Source: Gemmatales bacterium (GTDB lineage Bacteria; Planctomycetota; Planctomycetia; Gemmatales; HRBIN36). Taken from it: 42,983 nucleotides of DNA. The position numbers and the translations under genes were made by a program. Positions 1 to 9,305 of this stretch are shown in pieces. Numbering within the stretch: the first letter of the stretch is position 1; each line of letters starts with the position of its first letter. The stretch spans positions 280-43,262 of the forward strand of contig JANWVZ010000006.1 in assembly GCA_025056555.1 (NCBI GenBank). The letters are read 5' to 3'. The notes beneath the pieces are model-generated. The model was not told where the DNA came from. It searched no databases and saw only the letters and a program-made list of their open reading frames with translations.

Positions 1-47
1 GTCTGACTCTTTGTTCCAGCCAAGAAGATGTTCCTGTGCTGGCAGAG

Positions 48-53
48 TATAAT
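48..53 (+). promoter_or_regulatory. possible -10 box upstream of leuS
   Basis: A perfect TATAAT hexamer lies about 70 bases before the leuS start. No convincing TTGACA-like box is found 16-18 bases further upstream, so this is only a candidate -10 element. Confidence 0.2.
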
Positions 54-120
54 GTACAACTTGTCAGCGGCGTTATTTTCCTGCCTTGGCACGGCGGAGA
101 AGGAGTCGGAGTAGCTGATT

Positions 121-2952
121 ATGCCGAAGTACAACCCTCAGGCCATCGAACCGAAATGGCAGCATTACTGGCTAAGCAACAAAACCTTTCGCACACCCGA
201 TTTTCCCGATAAGCCAAAGTTCTACATTCTGGACATGTTTCCGTATCCTAGCGGGGCCGGTTTGCACGTAGGCCATCCTGAGGGGTACACGGCGACGGAC
301 ATCGTGGCTCGTTATAAACGAATGCGCGGCTATAGTGTGCTGCATCCCATGGGATGGGATGCGTTTGGTTTGCCGGCAGAACAATATGCTATTGAAACCG
401 GTACCCATCCTCGACAGACTACCCAACACAATATCGCCACGTTTCGTCGGCAGATTCAGATGCTCGGTTTCAGCTACGACTGGGATCGCGAAATAGATAC
501 CACCGATCCCGCTTATTACAAATGGACGCAATGGATTTTCCTGCTATTGTTTGACACGTGGTACGATGAAAATCAGCAACGGGGTCGTCCCATTTCGGAG
601 TTGCCCATACCTGCCGAGGTGCGTGCCCAGGGGGAGCGGGCCGTGCGGCAATACCAGGACAGCAAACGGTTGGCATATCTGGCCGATGCGCCCGTGAACT
701 GGTGCCCCGCCCTGGGCACGGTGCTGGCCAACGAAGAGGTGGTGGACGGCAAGTCGGAACGAGGCGGCCATCCCGTAGTGCGCCTTCCCCTGCGCCAATG
801 GATGTTGCGTATTACTGCCTACGCGGAGCGCCTGCTTCGCGACCTCGACCTGGTGGATTGGCCGGAACCAATCAAGGAAATGCAGCGCAACTGGATCGGA
901 CGCAGCGAGGGCGCGGAGGTAGATTTCCCGCTGGACCGATCTGCCGACGCTTATCAACGATGGTTATCCGAACGTGGACGTCACGGCTGGCCGGAGAAAC
1001 CTGAACCGGACGTCATTCGGATCTACACCACCCGCCCCGACACTCTCTTCGGCGCTACGTACATGGTACTCGCCCCCGAGCACCCACTTGTGCCCCAAAT
1101 TACCTCACCAGCACAGCGCGAAGCCGTCGAAGCCTATCGCGCGGATGCGGCACGTAAAAGCGACCTGGAGCGCACTGAGTTAGCACGAAAAAAGACTGGT
1201 GTGTTTACAGGGGCTTACGCCATCAACCCTGTAAATGGGGAACGCATTCCCATCTGGATTGCAGACTATGTACTGATCAGTTACGGGACTGGAGCCATAA
1301 TGGCGGTGCCGGCACATGATGAACGCGATTTTGAATTCGCCCGCGAGTTTGGCTTACCCGTTCGAACCGTCGTGCGTCCGCCTGAGGATTGGCTCAAGCA
1401 GACCAACAGTACACTTGACCTTCTTACCCAGGCTTATATAGGCGACGGCGTGGCGGTTCATAGCGGTACCTTTGACGGATTGCCGACACCCGAATTCAAG
1501 AAACGCATCACCGCCTGGCTCAGCGAGCGCGGCTTGGGACGTTTCAAAGTAAACTATAAGCTGCGCGATTGGCTTTTCAGTCGCCAACGTTATTGGGGTG
1601 AACCGTTTCCCATTCTTTTCGAGTTAGACGAACAGGGCGACCCCACAGGTCTCATCGAGCCACTTTCTCCGCACGAACTTCCCGTAACACTGCCTGATTT
1701 GGATGATTTCAAGCCCAGCGGCAAGCCGGAGCCGCCACTCGAAAAGGCCAAGGCTTGGGTTTATCTAACTCGACAGGGCAAACGCTATAAACGGGAAACG
1801 AACACCATGCCCCAGTGGGCGGGCTCCTGTTGGTATTATCTGCGCTATATAGACCCGCGCAATGACACTATGTTTTGCGACCCCGCTAAGGAAAAGGCCT
1901 GGATGCCCGTAGATCTTTACGTGGGCGGGGCTGAGCATGCAGTGTTGCATCTGCTCTATTCGCGATTCTGGCATAAAGTGCTCTATGACCGGGGTTATGT
2001 CTCCACTCCCGAACCGTTCCAGAAACTGGTCAATCAAGGCATGATCCTGGGGGAGATGGAATACACAGCGTTTCGCAAGGCAAGCGGCGAATGGGTATCC
2101 GCGGAATACGTTGCTGAAGAGACCGCCGAGGATAAACGCACCGGGGAAAAATATGAACGGGTTCGTATCGGCGAAGAGCAGGTGGAAAAACGGGGAGACT
2201 ACTTTGTTCTCCGCGAGGCTCCCGATGTTCGTGTGGATGCCCGTGCTTACAAGATGTCGAAAAGCCGCGGCAACGTGATCAATCCCGATGAGGTAGTCGC
2301 CCAATATGGGGCGGACAGCCTCCGCTTGTATGAGATGTTTATGGGACCCCTGGAGGCCACTAAGCCGTGGAGTATGCGAGGCGTAGAAGGGGTTTACAGG
2401 TTCTTGCATCGTGTCTGGCGGCTCGTCGTAGATGAAGAGGCTGAGGTTCTGCGCCTCAGTCCGGCGGTGCAAGAAGTGGAAGCTGACCGCGAAACACTTC
2501 GGCGTCTGCACACAACCATCAGGAAAGTTACGGAAGACATCGAGGCCATGCGCTTCAACACAGCTATCGCGGCCATGATGGAGTTGTCGAACTATCTCAG
2601 TCGGCTGACGGTGCGCCCCAAATCGGTCTTGGAAACGCTGGTGCTGTTATTATCCCCCTTTGCACCTCACCTGGCGGAGGAATTGTGGCAAGCTTTGGGA
2701 CATACGGAAACGCTCGCCTATCACCCTTGGCCGGAGTACGATGTCAACCTGATCCGGACTGAAGAAATAGAAATCCCCGTCCAGGTGAATGGGAAAGTGC
2801 GAACGCGTATCATTGTGCCTGTAGATGCGGACGAGGAAACCGTAACGCGGACAGCATTGTCCGACCCCAAAGTTCAAGATTGGATCGCGGGTAAGTCGCT
2901 GCGCAAGACAATTGTTGTGCCTAACAAACTGGTCAATCTTGTCGTTGCTTAG
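121..2952 (+). CDS. leuS: leucyl-tRNA synthetase
   Basis: Charges tRNA-Leu with leucine in the cytoplasm. It is a class I synthetase: the HIGH-type motif HVGH is at residues 49-52 inside the LeuRS signature [12 protein letters not shown], and KMSKS is at 711-715. The CP1 editing domain, which hydrolyses mischarged tRNA, shows TTRPDTLF (303-310) and the aspartate of PAHDERDF (397-404). The C-terminal anticodon-binding region ends in a VQVNGKVR-type segment near residue 890. At 943 residues it is longer than the roughly 860 of E. coli LeuRS; a charged insertion (about 650-705) sits just before KMSKS. The ATG is preceded by AGGAG at 101-105, a somewhat long spacing. It is followed 44 bases later by the peptidase gene on the same strand. 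Confidence 0.97.
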   Translation: MPKYNPQAIEPKWQHYWLSNKTFRTPDFPDKPKFYILDMFPYPSGAGLHVGHPEGYTATDIVARYKRMRGYSVLHPMGWDAFGLPAEQYAIETGTHPRQTTQHNIATFRRQIQMLGFSYDWDREIDTTDPAYYKWTQWIFLLLFDTWYDENQQRGRPISELPIPAEVRAQGERAVRQYQDSKRLAYLADAPVNWCPALGTVLANEEVVDGKSERGGHPVVRLPLRQWMLRITAYAERLLRDLDLVDWPEPIKEMQRNWIGRSEGAEVDFPLDRSADAYQRWLSERGRHGWPEKPEPDVIRIYTTRPDTLFGATYMVLAPEHPLVPQITSPAQREAVEAYRADAARKSDLERTELARKKTGVFTGAYAINPVNGERIPIWIADYVLISYGTGAIMAVPAHDERDFEFAREFGLPVRTVVRPPEDWLKQTNSTLDLLTQAYIGDGVAVHSGTFDGLPTPEFKKRITAWLSERGLGRFKVNYKLRDWLFSRQRYWGEPFPILFELDEQGDPTGLIEPLSPHELPVTLPDLDDFKPSGKPEPPLEKAKAWVYLTRQGKRYKRETNTMPQWAGSCWYYLRYIDPRNDTMFCDPAKEKAWMPVDLYVGGAEHAVLHLLYSRFWHKVLYDRGYVSTPEPFQKLVNQGMILGEMEYTAFRKASGEWVSAEYVAEETAEDKRTGEKYERVRIGEEQVEKRGDYFVLREAPDVRVDARAYKMSKSRGNVINPDEVVAQYGADSLRLYEMFMGPLEATKPWSMRGVEGVYRFLHRVWRLVVDEEAEVLRLSPAVQEVEADRETLRRLHTTIRKVTEDIEAMRFNTAIAAMMELSNYLSRLTVRPKSVLETLVLLLSPFAPHLAEELWQALGHTETLAYHPWPEYDVNLIRTEEIEIPVQVNGKVRTRIIVPVDADEETVTRTALSDPKVQDWIAGKSLRKTIVVPNKLVNLVVA

Positions 2953-2996
2953 TACACAATAGAGAGCGAGAAAGGCAACTAAGTTGGAGACGGACT

Positions 2997-4424
2997 ATGT
3001 CTCGGGAATCAAACCGGCACGAAGGATGTGCGTCGGCGCTGCAGTATCTGGAACAGCAGCAGGAGCGTTTTGTTCGCGATTTGGCGGAATTAGTCGCCAT
3101 TCCCAGCATCAGCACAGACGGTGCTCACGCCCAGGAGATCGAGACCTGTGCGCACGTGACAGCTGAACAGATGCGCCGGGCTGGTTTGGAACACGTAGAG
3201 GTTCTGCACGCTCCAGGAGCCTACCCTTATGTTTATGGAGACTGGCTGCATGCAGACGGTCAGCCCACCGTTCTGCTTTATTCGCATTACGACGTTCAGC
3301 CAACCAACTATTTGGAACAATGGCACAGCGATCCGTGGACACTCACAGAACGAGACGGTCGGCTCTATGGACGCGGTGCTGCAGATGATAAAGGAGCTAT
3401 TTCGGTACAACTGGCATCTCTGGAAGCTTGGCTGAAAACAGTCGGACGGTTGCCTGTGAATGTCAAAATGCTGGTCGAGGGGGAGGAAGAAGTCGGTTCG
3501 CGTAATTTACTTGGCTTCCTGCGACACCATCGAGAACGGTTGCAGGCAGATGTCTTAGTAGTTACCGACACAGAAAACCTGGACACCCAAACGCCTTGTA
3601 TCACCACCTCGCTGCGGGGCATTATCACGCTGAAAGTCGAAGTGCGCGCCCTGGAACGCCCGCTGCATTCTGGAATGGCGGGAGGCCTCGCCCCCGATGC
3701 AGCGCTGGCGCTGAACGCGGTCCTAGCGAGGCTGTGCTGGGCTGGAAAACGGCGTATTCCCGTTCCCGGCTTCTACGAAGGCGTCAAGCGCATGAGCGGC
3801 AAGGAGCGGAAAGCCCTTCGTGCCCTGAAAGTCGCCCCACAAAAGCTGCGCAAGGACCTCACGTTGTTGCCGGGGGTCAAGTTTGCCAACCTGGCCGGAG
3901 TACACCCCTACGAGCAAACCTGGCGCTTACCCGCCGTTACCGTCATCGCCCAGGAGGCCAGTTCTTTGAAACAGGCCAGTAATCAGGTACTTCCGTACGC
4001 CACGGCCTTAGTCAGTGTGCGGATCGTGCCCGAACAAGAGCCGAAAAAGGTAATTCGGGCCCTTACTAAGGAACTGTGTTCCCGTGCCCCCTGGGGAGTG
4101 CAAGTGCAGGTGACGCCTGTCGGTGAGCCAGTCAAGTGGTGGTATATTCAACCCAAAGGCGCAGCGTTTGACGCGGCCCTTCGTGCGTTGCAGGCCGGCT
4201 ACGGCAGAAAGCCGCTAGCTATCGGATGCGGAGGAACTATCGGATTTGTAGGGCCATTATGCGAAATGTTTGGCGGTATCCCCGCCCTGTTACTGGGGAT
4301 CGAGGACCCGCAATCGGCGGCTCATTCCCCAAACGAGAGTCTCAGCTTGGACATTTTCCGCAATCTGGCTCGGTCGCTGGTGTTCTTATTCGCAGAATTA
4401 GCGCAACAGAAGTTACAAACCTGA
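2997..4424 (+). CDS. M20 family dipeptidase (PepV/carnosinase-like metallopeptidase)
   Basis: Probable di-zinc cytoplasmic dipeptidase of the M20 (ArgE/DapE/CNDP) superfamily, likely cleaving dipeptides or related amide bonds. The metal and catalytic motifs are in order: SHYDVQP (H97, D99), GRGAADDKG (bridging D130), EGEEEVGS (161-168, catalytic and metal-binding glutamates), DTEN, HSGMAGG of the lid domain, and a final metal histidine in AAHSPNE (H443). The length (475) fits the 450-480-residue dipeptidase branch rather than the shorter ArgE/DapE branch. The ATG has GGAGA about six bases upstream. Substrate cannot be read from sequence; a cysteinylglycine or beta-Ala-Xaa dipeptidase role is equally possible. 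Confidence 0.9.
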   Translation: MSRESNRHEGCASALQYLEQQQERFVRDLAELVAIPSISTDGAHAQEIETCAHVTAEQMRRAGLEHVEVLHAPGAYPYVYGDWLHADGQPTVLLYSHYDVQPTNYLEQWHSDPWTLTERDGRLYGRGAADDKGAISVQLASLEAWLKTVGRLPVNVKMLVEGEEEVGSRNLLGFLRHHRERLQADVLVVTDTENLDTQTPCITTSLRGIITLKVEVRALERPLHSGMAGGLAPDAALALNAVLARLCWAGKRRIPVPGFYEGVKRMSGKERKALRALKVAPQKLRKDLTLLPGVKFANLAGVHPYEQTWRLPAVTVIAQEASSLKQASNQVLPYATALVSVRIVPEQEPKKVIRALTKELCSRAPWGVQVQVTPVGEPVKWWYIQPKGAAFDAALRALQAGYGRKPLAIGCGGTIGFVGPLCEMFGGIPALLLGIEDPQSAAHSPNESLSLDIFRNLARSLVFLFAELAQQKLQT

Positions 4425-4584
4425 GGTCTCTGGAAGCTGGCCCACCGGCTCGGCTAAGGTTATGGAAAGGCGCTTGCTGGCAGCCTGCCGCGGGAAGGAT
4501 TATGCTATTGGGTCGTGCTGAGGGGCGTGTACTTGGCACACAAGATTGGTGCCGAGCTTGGCTTATGGGGAAGAGAACCGCGCT

Positions 4585-5217
4585 GTGTCTTGGCCAAGAC
4601 CTTTGATATTAGCGAGTAGTTCCCCTGCACGGCGGGAATTGTTGCGGAAATATGGCTTCGACTTTGAGGCCATGCCTCCGCAAATCGAGGAGCCGGACGG
4701 AATTGGAGTGACTGATGTACGTCCGTATGTGGCGGAGTTAGCTTGGCGAAAAGCGTATGCCGTGGCTTCGCGAGTCAGCTTCGGTATCGTCGTCGCCGCT
4801 GATTCCGTGGGTTGGCATCAAGGCGAGGTCATCGGCAAGCCCTTGGACCGCGAGCACGCGCGCAGCATATTACTGCGCCTCAGCGGAACAGTTCATGAGT
4901 TGTGGACGGGGGTGTGTGTCTGGGTGCGTCCGGAAAATTGGCAGCTTGCCTGGCAGGAAAAGAGCACGTTGTCCATGAGGCCTTTTTCGGAGGCTGAGCT
5001 AGAAGCGTACCTCGATTCTGGCCAGTGGCAGGGCAAGTCCGGCGCCTATGCCATCGAAGAACATAACGACCCATACTTGACGGTGCTGGAAGGCACGGTG
5101 AGCAACGTAGTAGGTTTTCCCATGGAGACGTTCTGCAAGGTGTGGCATCATTATCTGCCCATCCTGACGAGCGGAGCCGCACTTGGAAACCGCGTTTCTG
5201 GCGAAGCTATGCAATAA
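4585..5217 (+). CDS. maf: Maf-like nucleoside triphosphate pyrophosphatase
   Basis: House-cleaning pyrophosphatase that hydrolyses non-canonical or specific NTPs to NMP and diphosphate. Seen: the N-terminal Maf signature ILASSSPARRELL, the central AADSVGW (usually ADT) with the catalytic aspartate, GKPLDREHARSILLRLSG, and the C-terminal GKSGAYAIEE segment. I chose GTG 4585, with GGGGAAGAG nine bases upstream; this gives 210 residues, the normal family length. TTG 4546 and GTG 4549 upstream would add 12-13 residues but have no ribosome-binding site. Threonine to serine in the AD[TS] motif may reflect a subfamily difference in base preference. Confidence 0.9.
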   Translation: MSWPRPLILASSSPARRELLRKYGFDFEAMPPQIEEPDGIGVTDVRPYVAELAWRKAYAVASRVSFGIVVAADSVGWHQGEVIGKPLDREHARSILLRLSGTVHELWTGVCVWVRPENWQLAWQEKSTLSMRPFSEAELEAYLDSGQWQGKSGAYAIEEHNDPYLTVLEGTVSNVVGFPMETFCKVWHHYLPILTSGAALGNRVSGEAMQ

Positions 5218-5309
5218 ATGCGGAGAGCGTTTCGATTGACTGGGGGAGCGAAGTTATCTATGATTAGTTCGCAGACCAGAATCTCCCGCACAAACCAAGG
5301 AGTCCACCC

Positions 5310-5630
5310 GTGCTGGTCAAAATTTCCGCCCGTCACGGTCAGCTTTCGCCGGAACTGCAAGACTTTATTCGGGAGAAAGCGGAGCGGCTGGTGCATTATT
5401 TTGATCGGTTGATGGCGGTGGAAGTAACCGTAGACCTCAAAGGAGACAGGAAAGAGGTGGAATTCCTGGTCTCAGCAGAGCACAAGCATGACTTCGTCGC
5501 ACGTGAGTCGGCGGGAGATGTCCGAGCTGCCGTGGACATGATTTTGGACAAGCTCGAAAGGCAACTGACTCGCTATAAGGAAAAGCTTCAGGATCATCGG
5601 CGCACTCCACCTATGGGAGGGGTGCCTTAG
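5310..5630 (+). CDS. hpf: short ribosome hibernation promoting factor (HPF/RaiA family)
   Basis: Binds the decoding centre of the 30S subunit and stabilises inactive ribosomes in stress or stationary phase. The 106 residues cover one S30AE/sigma-54-modulation domain: a beta-alpha-beta start (VKISARHGQLSPELQDFI), the basic helix EKAERLVHYFDRL, strands rich in V/E, and the second helix with DMILDKLERQLTRYKEKL. It is a short type without the long-HPF dimerisation domain. The start is GTG 5310 with AAGGAG at 5297-5302. It sits directly before a PTS EIIA gene, as in the proteobacterial rpoN-hpf-ptsN operon, though no rpoN is present. A second HPF domain occurs in the fusion protein at 30910. Confidence 0.93.
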   Translation: MLVKISARHGQLSPELQDFIREKAERLVHYFDRLMAVEVTVDLKGDRKEVEFLVSAEHKHDFVARESAGDVRAAVDMILDKLERQLTRYKEKLQDHRRTPPMGGVP

Positions 5631-5773
5631 TCGGCTCAGGGTTGGAGCCGGGCCGCAGCGTTAGGCACTGGGTCGGTCGCAGCCAGGGCCGAGTTCCAGC
5701 AAGCCATGCTGCTGGCCAACGACTGTGGCAGCCAGTCGTCTCAGGATTCCTGAGCACAGAAAGGGCTTAGCCC

Positions 5774-6241
5774 ATGCGCATGTCGGAATTCGTCATCAAA
5801 GAAGCCCTGATCCCTAACTTGACACAGACCACGAAGGAAGGCGTCATTCGGGAGATGGTAGAATCGCTGAAACGCAGTGGCCACATCAAAGCCAGCCAGG
5901 TGGAAAGTATCGTCAAAGCGTTGCTGAAGCGGGAGCAGTTAGGCTCCACGGGCATCGGCCACGGAGTGGCCATTCCCCATACCAAGCACGAAGGGGTCGA
6001 TCGCCCCATCGGCACGGTGGCTGTTTCTCACCAGGGGGTGGATTTTCAGAGCATTGACAATGAGGCGGTTTATATCTTTGTCCTGCTGATTTCCCCTTTG
6101 GAACGGACGGGGGAACATCTGCGGGCTTTGGAGAATGTGACGCGCAATTTGCGCAACGAAACCTTCTGCCGCTTTCTGCGTCAGGCGACAACGGCCGACG
6201 AAATCTGGGAACTGATCCTCGAAGCGGAAGGCAGTGCCTGA
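5774..6241 (+). CDS. ptsN: PTS EIIA component, PtsN/fructose-type (EIIA-Ntr-like)
   Basis: Accepts phosphate from HPr on a histidine and probably regulates partner proteins. The phosphorylation site is H69 in GHGVAIPHTKHEG, typical of the fructose/nitrogen EIIA family. The second conserved histidine is H116 in ERTGEHLRAL. At 155 residues it is a stand-alone EIIA with no fused EIIB or GAF domain. It lies between hpf and the HPr gene. AAGGGC precedes ATG 5774, and ATG 5780 is an in-frame alternative. With no EIIB/EIIC nearby, a regulatory phosphorelay is more likely than sugar uptake. Confidence 0.93.
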   Translation: MRMSEFVIKEALIPNLTQTTKEGVIREMVESLKRSGHIKASQVESIVKALLKREQLGSTGIGHGVAIPHTKHEGVDRPIGTVAVSHQGVDFQSIDNEAVYIFVLLISPLERTGEHLRALENVTRNLRNETFCRFLRQATTADEIWELILEAEGSA

Positions 6242-6317
6242 AGCGGTGCGCCACGGCAACCCGTCACCGTAACAGACGCTGCTCCGACATCCCAGTTATC
6301 CCGCAGGGCAAGGAGCG

Positions 6318-6596
6318 ATGCCTCAGCAGCGCGTGGTGCGCAGCGTCACCATTGCCGACCGGCAAGGATTGCATGTGCGCCAGGCCGTGGAATGTGCTCG
6401 AGCCGCCGCTCGATTTCAATGCCAGATCATTCTGGTTCACGGAGAGCGGCGGGCGGAGAACTGTCGCAGCCCTTTTGACATTCTGCAACTGGGAGCCGGC
6501 TACGGTGCGGAAGTGACCATTGAGGCTATCGGTTCCGATGCGCAGGAGGCGGTCGAAGAGATTGCCACCATTCTCAGTCGTGAATTTCCTAATTGA
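6318..6596 (+). CDS. ptsH: HPr-family phosphocarrier protein
   Basis: Phosphocarrier between enzyme I (next gene, 21 bases downstream) and EIIA. The active site is GLHVRQA with H19 and R21. The family consensus GLHARPA is altered: alanine is valine and the proline after the arginine is glutamine (Q22). A serine (S51 in CRSPFDIL) aligns with the Ser46 that HPr kinase phosphorylates in other bacteria, though the following residue is proline rather than Ile/Leu. The length (92) is normal. AGGAG lies two bases before the ATG, an unusually tight spacing. The variations suggest a specialised Npr-like role; function is inferred from family and operon. Confidence 0.9.
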   Translation: MPQQRVVRSVTIADRQGLHVRQAVECARAAARFQCQIILVHGERRAENCRSPFDILQLGAGYGAEVTIEAIGSDAQEAVEEIATILSREFPN

Positions 6597-6617
6597 GCAG
6601 ATACGCCTATTGCCGAC

Positions 6618-8366
6618 ATGGAAATCAAGCGCGGAGTTGCCGTTTCGCCTGGAGTAGCCATCGGGCCAGCCTGGGTGCTGGACACAGAAGAAGTACGCAT
6701 CGGCGAACGTTTCATCGCTCCGGGGACTTATCCGGAAGAGATTGAACGCTTTGATCGCGCAGTGCGATCTGCAGCCGGCGAGGCGCGGCAGGTGCAGAAG
6801 ACTGTTTCCGAACGCCTCGGCGAGCAATATGGCGCCATCTTTGGCGCTCATGCCGCCCTTATTGAGGATCCCAGCCTACGCCAAGAGGTGGCGGCGCAGA
6901 TTCGCGACCAAGGTTTCACTGCCGAGTATGCCCTCAGCCGCGTTATCCGGCGTCGGGCCAAACTTCTGGCAGGACTGAACGACCGCATTCTGGCCGACCG
7001 CCAGAGTGATTTGTTCGACATTGAAAAACGCCTGTTGCGTCAATTGGTCGGTCAGCGTCAGCAGCAGTTGCAGAAGCTTTCTCAGCCCACCATTCTCCTG
7101 GCCCATGATTTGACTCCCAGCGAAACGGCGCAACTGGATCGCCGACAGGTCCTGGCTTTTGCGACGGAAGCAGGCGGCCGCACCAGCCATACCGCTATTG
7201 TGGCCAACGCGCTGGGCATCCCGGCAGTGGTCGGTTTGGGGCCTTTCCTGACCGACGTATCCGGGGGCGATCTGGTAATCGTAGATGGCAATCGCGGCGT
7301 TCTCATCCTGGACCCCGATGCTGAGACCTTGGAGCATTACCGCCAAGCTCAGCAAGCGCAGGCTGGTCATGAGCGGGAGTTGGTCGAATTGCGCGATTTG
7401 CCAGCGGTTACGCGGGACGGCGTGCGCATTTTCCTGCTGGGCAACATCGAGTTTCCCGAAGAAGCTGCCCAAATCCTGGAACGCGGCGCCGATGGTGTGG
7501 GTTTGTATCGCACTGAGTTCCTCTATCTCGGTCGCAAGGAAGATCCCACCGAGCAGGAACATTTCCAGGCTTACCTTCAGGTGCTGCGTCAACTTCCCAG
7601 CAAGCCCATTGTGATTCGTACTCTGGACATCGGCGCCGACAAATTCAGCTCGGTAACCGAGCCGCTGGCGCAGGAGCGCAACCCCTTCCTCGGCGTGAGG
7701 AGTTTGCGGTTATGCTTACATAACAAAAATCTGTTTCGCGTGCAACTGCGAGCCATTTTGCGGGCCAGCGCTTACGGCGACATCCGCATTATGTTTCCCA
7801 TGGTCAGCACCCTGGCGGAGTTACGCGAAGCCAAGCTTCTGCTGTACGACGTCATGGAAGAACTCAGTGAAGAACAAGTGCCTTTTAACCAACGCATCCC
7901 TGTCGGCACAATGATAGAAGTACCGTCAGCGGCCCTGATGGCCGACCAGTTGGCTCGGGAGGTAGATTTCTTCTCTATTGGTACCAATGATCTCATCCAG
8001 TACGTGTTGGCAGCCGATCGTACCAACGAAAACGTCGCCTATTTGTATAACGCCTCCGACCCCGCTGTGCTTCGACTGATTGACCAGGTGGTACGTGCCG
8101 CTGAGCGTGCTCGGATTCCCGTCAATGTTTGCGGGGAGATGAGCGCCGAGCCAATGTATGCCTATTTCCTGGTCGGCATCGGGTTGAGGCAACTGAGCGC
8201 TTCGCCTCACGCCATACCAGAAATCAAACGGTTGGTGCGCTCTATCACTGCCGAAGACGCCCGCCGCGCCGCCCAAGCCGTGTTGCAAATGGAAACTGCT
8301 CAGGATATTACTAGCTACTTACGCGACCAGCTTCGCCGTATCCTCCCCGAGGCACTGGCCGTCTGA
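6618..8366 (+). CDS. ptsI: phosphoenolpyruvate-protein phosphotransferase (enzyme I)
   Basis: Transfers phosphate from PEP to HPr. Domains in order: an N-terminal HPr-binding helical domain, a swivelling phosphohistidine domain with H191 in GGRTSHTAIVANALGIPAV, and the C-terminal PEP-binding TIM barrel with GVGLYRTEFLY, VIRTLDIGADK, GVRSLRLCL, IMFPMVSTLAEL, GTMIEVPSAALMAD, FFSIGTNDLIQY and VNVCGEMS (active-site cysteine). At 582 residues it is a plain enzyme I without the GAF domain of PtsP. It closes the hpf-ptsN-ptsH-ptsI set; no permease components are present here. Confidence 0.96.
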   Translation: MEIKRGVAVSPGVAIGPAWVLDTEEVRIGERFIAPGTYPEEIERFDRAVRSAAGEARQVQKTVSERLGEQYGAIFGAHAALIEDPSLRQEVAAQIRDQGFTAEYALSRVIRRRAKLLAGLNDRILADRQSDLFDIEKRLLRQLVGQRQQQLQKLSQPTILLAHDLTPSETAQLDRRQVLAFATEAGGRTSHTAIVANALGIPAVVGLGPFLTDVSGGDLVIVDGNRGVLILDPDAETLEHYRQAQQAQAGHERELVELRDLPAVTRDGVRIFLLGNIEFPEEAAQILERGADGVGLYRTEFLYLGRKEDPTEQEHFQAYLQVLRQLPSKPIVIRTLDIGADKFSSVTEPLAQERNPFLGVRSLRLCLHNKNLFRVQLRAILRASAYGDIRIMFPMVSTLAELREAKLLLYDVMEELSEEQVPFNQRIPVGTMIEVPSAALMADQLAREVDFFSIGTNDLIQYVLAADRTNENVAYLYNASDPAVLRLIDQVVRAAERARIPVNVCGEMSAEPMYAYFLVGIGLRQLSASPHAIPEIKRLVRSITAEDARRAAQAVLQMETAQDITSYLRDQLRRILPEALAV

Positions 8367-8439
8367 CACGCCGGATGCCTGCTGGCTTCGTAAGCAGATA
8401 ACTTGGCCGACCGAATCAGCCCGAGCTGTGCTCTGCCTG

Positions 8440-8453
8440 GGACATGCATGTCC
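8440..8453. promoter_or_regulatory. perfect 14-bp palindrome (operator-like)
   Basis: GGACATGCATGTCC is a perfect palindrome midway between the enzyme I stop and the DUF2344-rng operon, about 115 bases before the next start codon. Such symmetry is typical of dimeric repressor sites, but no regulator can be named. Confidence 0.3.
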
Positions 8454-8545
8454 TTCATCCCCTGCCTCCATTCCGCCTCCGGAAAATCAGGGCCCCAGGT
8501 CGAGTAATTCGGCGGAATTCAGTAGAGTGTCAGCACAGGTGTCCG

Positions 8546-8564
8546 GCCAGGAGCTTTTCCTGGC
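8546..8564 (+). promoter_or_regulatory. hairpin masking the ribosome-binding region of the DUF2344-rng operon
   Basis: GCCAGGA and TCCTGGC form a perfect 7-bp stem with the 5-base loop GCTTT, ending three bases before ATG 8568. The 5' arm contains the only Shine-Dalgarno-like sequence (AGGAG), so folding would hide it. RNase E in E. coli controls its own mRNA through 5'-UTR hairpins; a comparable role here is inference. Confidence 0.45.
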
Positions 8565-8567
8565 AAC

Positions 8568-9305
8568 ATGACTACTCATACTAAAGCACGCATTCGGTTT
8601 CGGAAAATCGGCGACTTGCGCTTTTTCAGTCACCATGATCTGATGCGGATGTTCGAGCGCATGCTCCGCCGAGCTAACTTGCCGTTTCGTCTGTCCGAGG
8701 GGTTCCACCCGATGCCTCGTATGGTCTTCGCCAGCGCCTTGGGTTTAGGGATTGCCGGGCTCGATGAAGTCGTCGAAATCGAGTTTACCCAGCCGCTGGC
8801 CGCTGCAGAAATCGAGCGCCGACTCGCGGAGCAGGCACCTCCGGGACTACAAATCACCTCCGTACGGTTGATCGATCCCCGGCAACAGGCCCAGCCCATC
8901 CGGGCCACTTACCGCTTCCCAATCCCAGACTCCTTGCAGCGGGAGATTTCGCATCGGGTGGTGGAGTTGCACCAGCAACCGCAGTGGTGGGTGGAGCGAA
9001 TTCGCATTCTCGAGGGGGGCGCTCATCGCCCGGATCCGGCTACCGGCGATATGGAAGTCCCTCTGGTCGCTCCTGTTCCCCGCCGCCAAGTCCGTTCTCT
9101 GGACATTCGTCCCTTTGTTGAAAGACTCTGGATTCAGGAGGGCTTTCTCTACTTCACCTGCCGCATTACCCCTCAGGGTTCCGCTCGTGCCGAAGAGATC
9201 CTCCGTCTGCTCGACCTCGAAACGCTCCTCGATGCAGGCTACGTACTGGAACGCACCGCCTTACAACTGGATGACGAAACGATTCTGGAGGATTATTCCT
9301 CATGA
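8568..9305 (+). CDS. DUF2344 / TIGR03936 family protein (radical-SAM-linked)
   Basis: The function of this family is unestablished. It is usually fused to or encoded beside a TIGR03960 radical SAM protein and next to RNase E/G. The characteristic start is present: IRFRKIGDLRFFSHHDLMRMFERMLRR, then LPFRLSEGFHPMPRM and ASALGLGIAGLDEVVEIEF. No radical SAM gene is seen in the window, so the partner must lie elsewhere or be missing. Its stop overlaps the rng start by four bases (ATGA), implying coupled translation. The 245 residues match the stand-alone form. Confidence in family is high, in function low. Confidence 0.85.
   Translation: MTTHTKARIRFRKIGDLRFFSHHDLMRMFERMLRRANLPFRLSEGFHPMPRMVFASALGLGIAGLDEVVEIEFTQPLAAAEIERRLAEQAPPGLQITSVRLIDPRQQAQPIRATYRFPIPDSLQREISHRVVELHQQPQWWVERIRILEGGAHRPDPATGDMEVPLVAPVPRRQVRSLDIRPFVERLWIQEGFLYFTCRITPQGSARAEEILRLLDLETLLDAGYVLERTALQLDDETILEDYSS

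Noticed and set aside
1765-2511. 248-codon minus-strand frame inside leuS
   Set aside because: Lies opposite the conserved catalytic part of leuS; no recognisable protein.
3315-3329. sigma-54-like TGGCAC within the M20 peptidase gene
   Set aside because: The -12 part reads TCCG rather than TTGC and the site is inside conserved coding sequence.
4533-4548. sigma-54-like TGGCAC before maf
   Set aside because: The TTG follows after six rather than five bases and lacks the GC pair, so spacing and sequence both fail.
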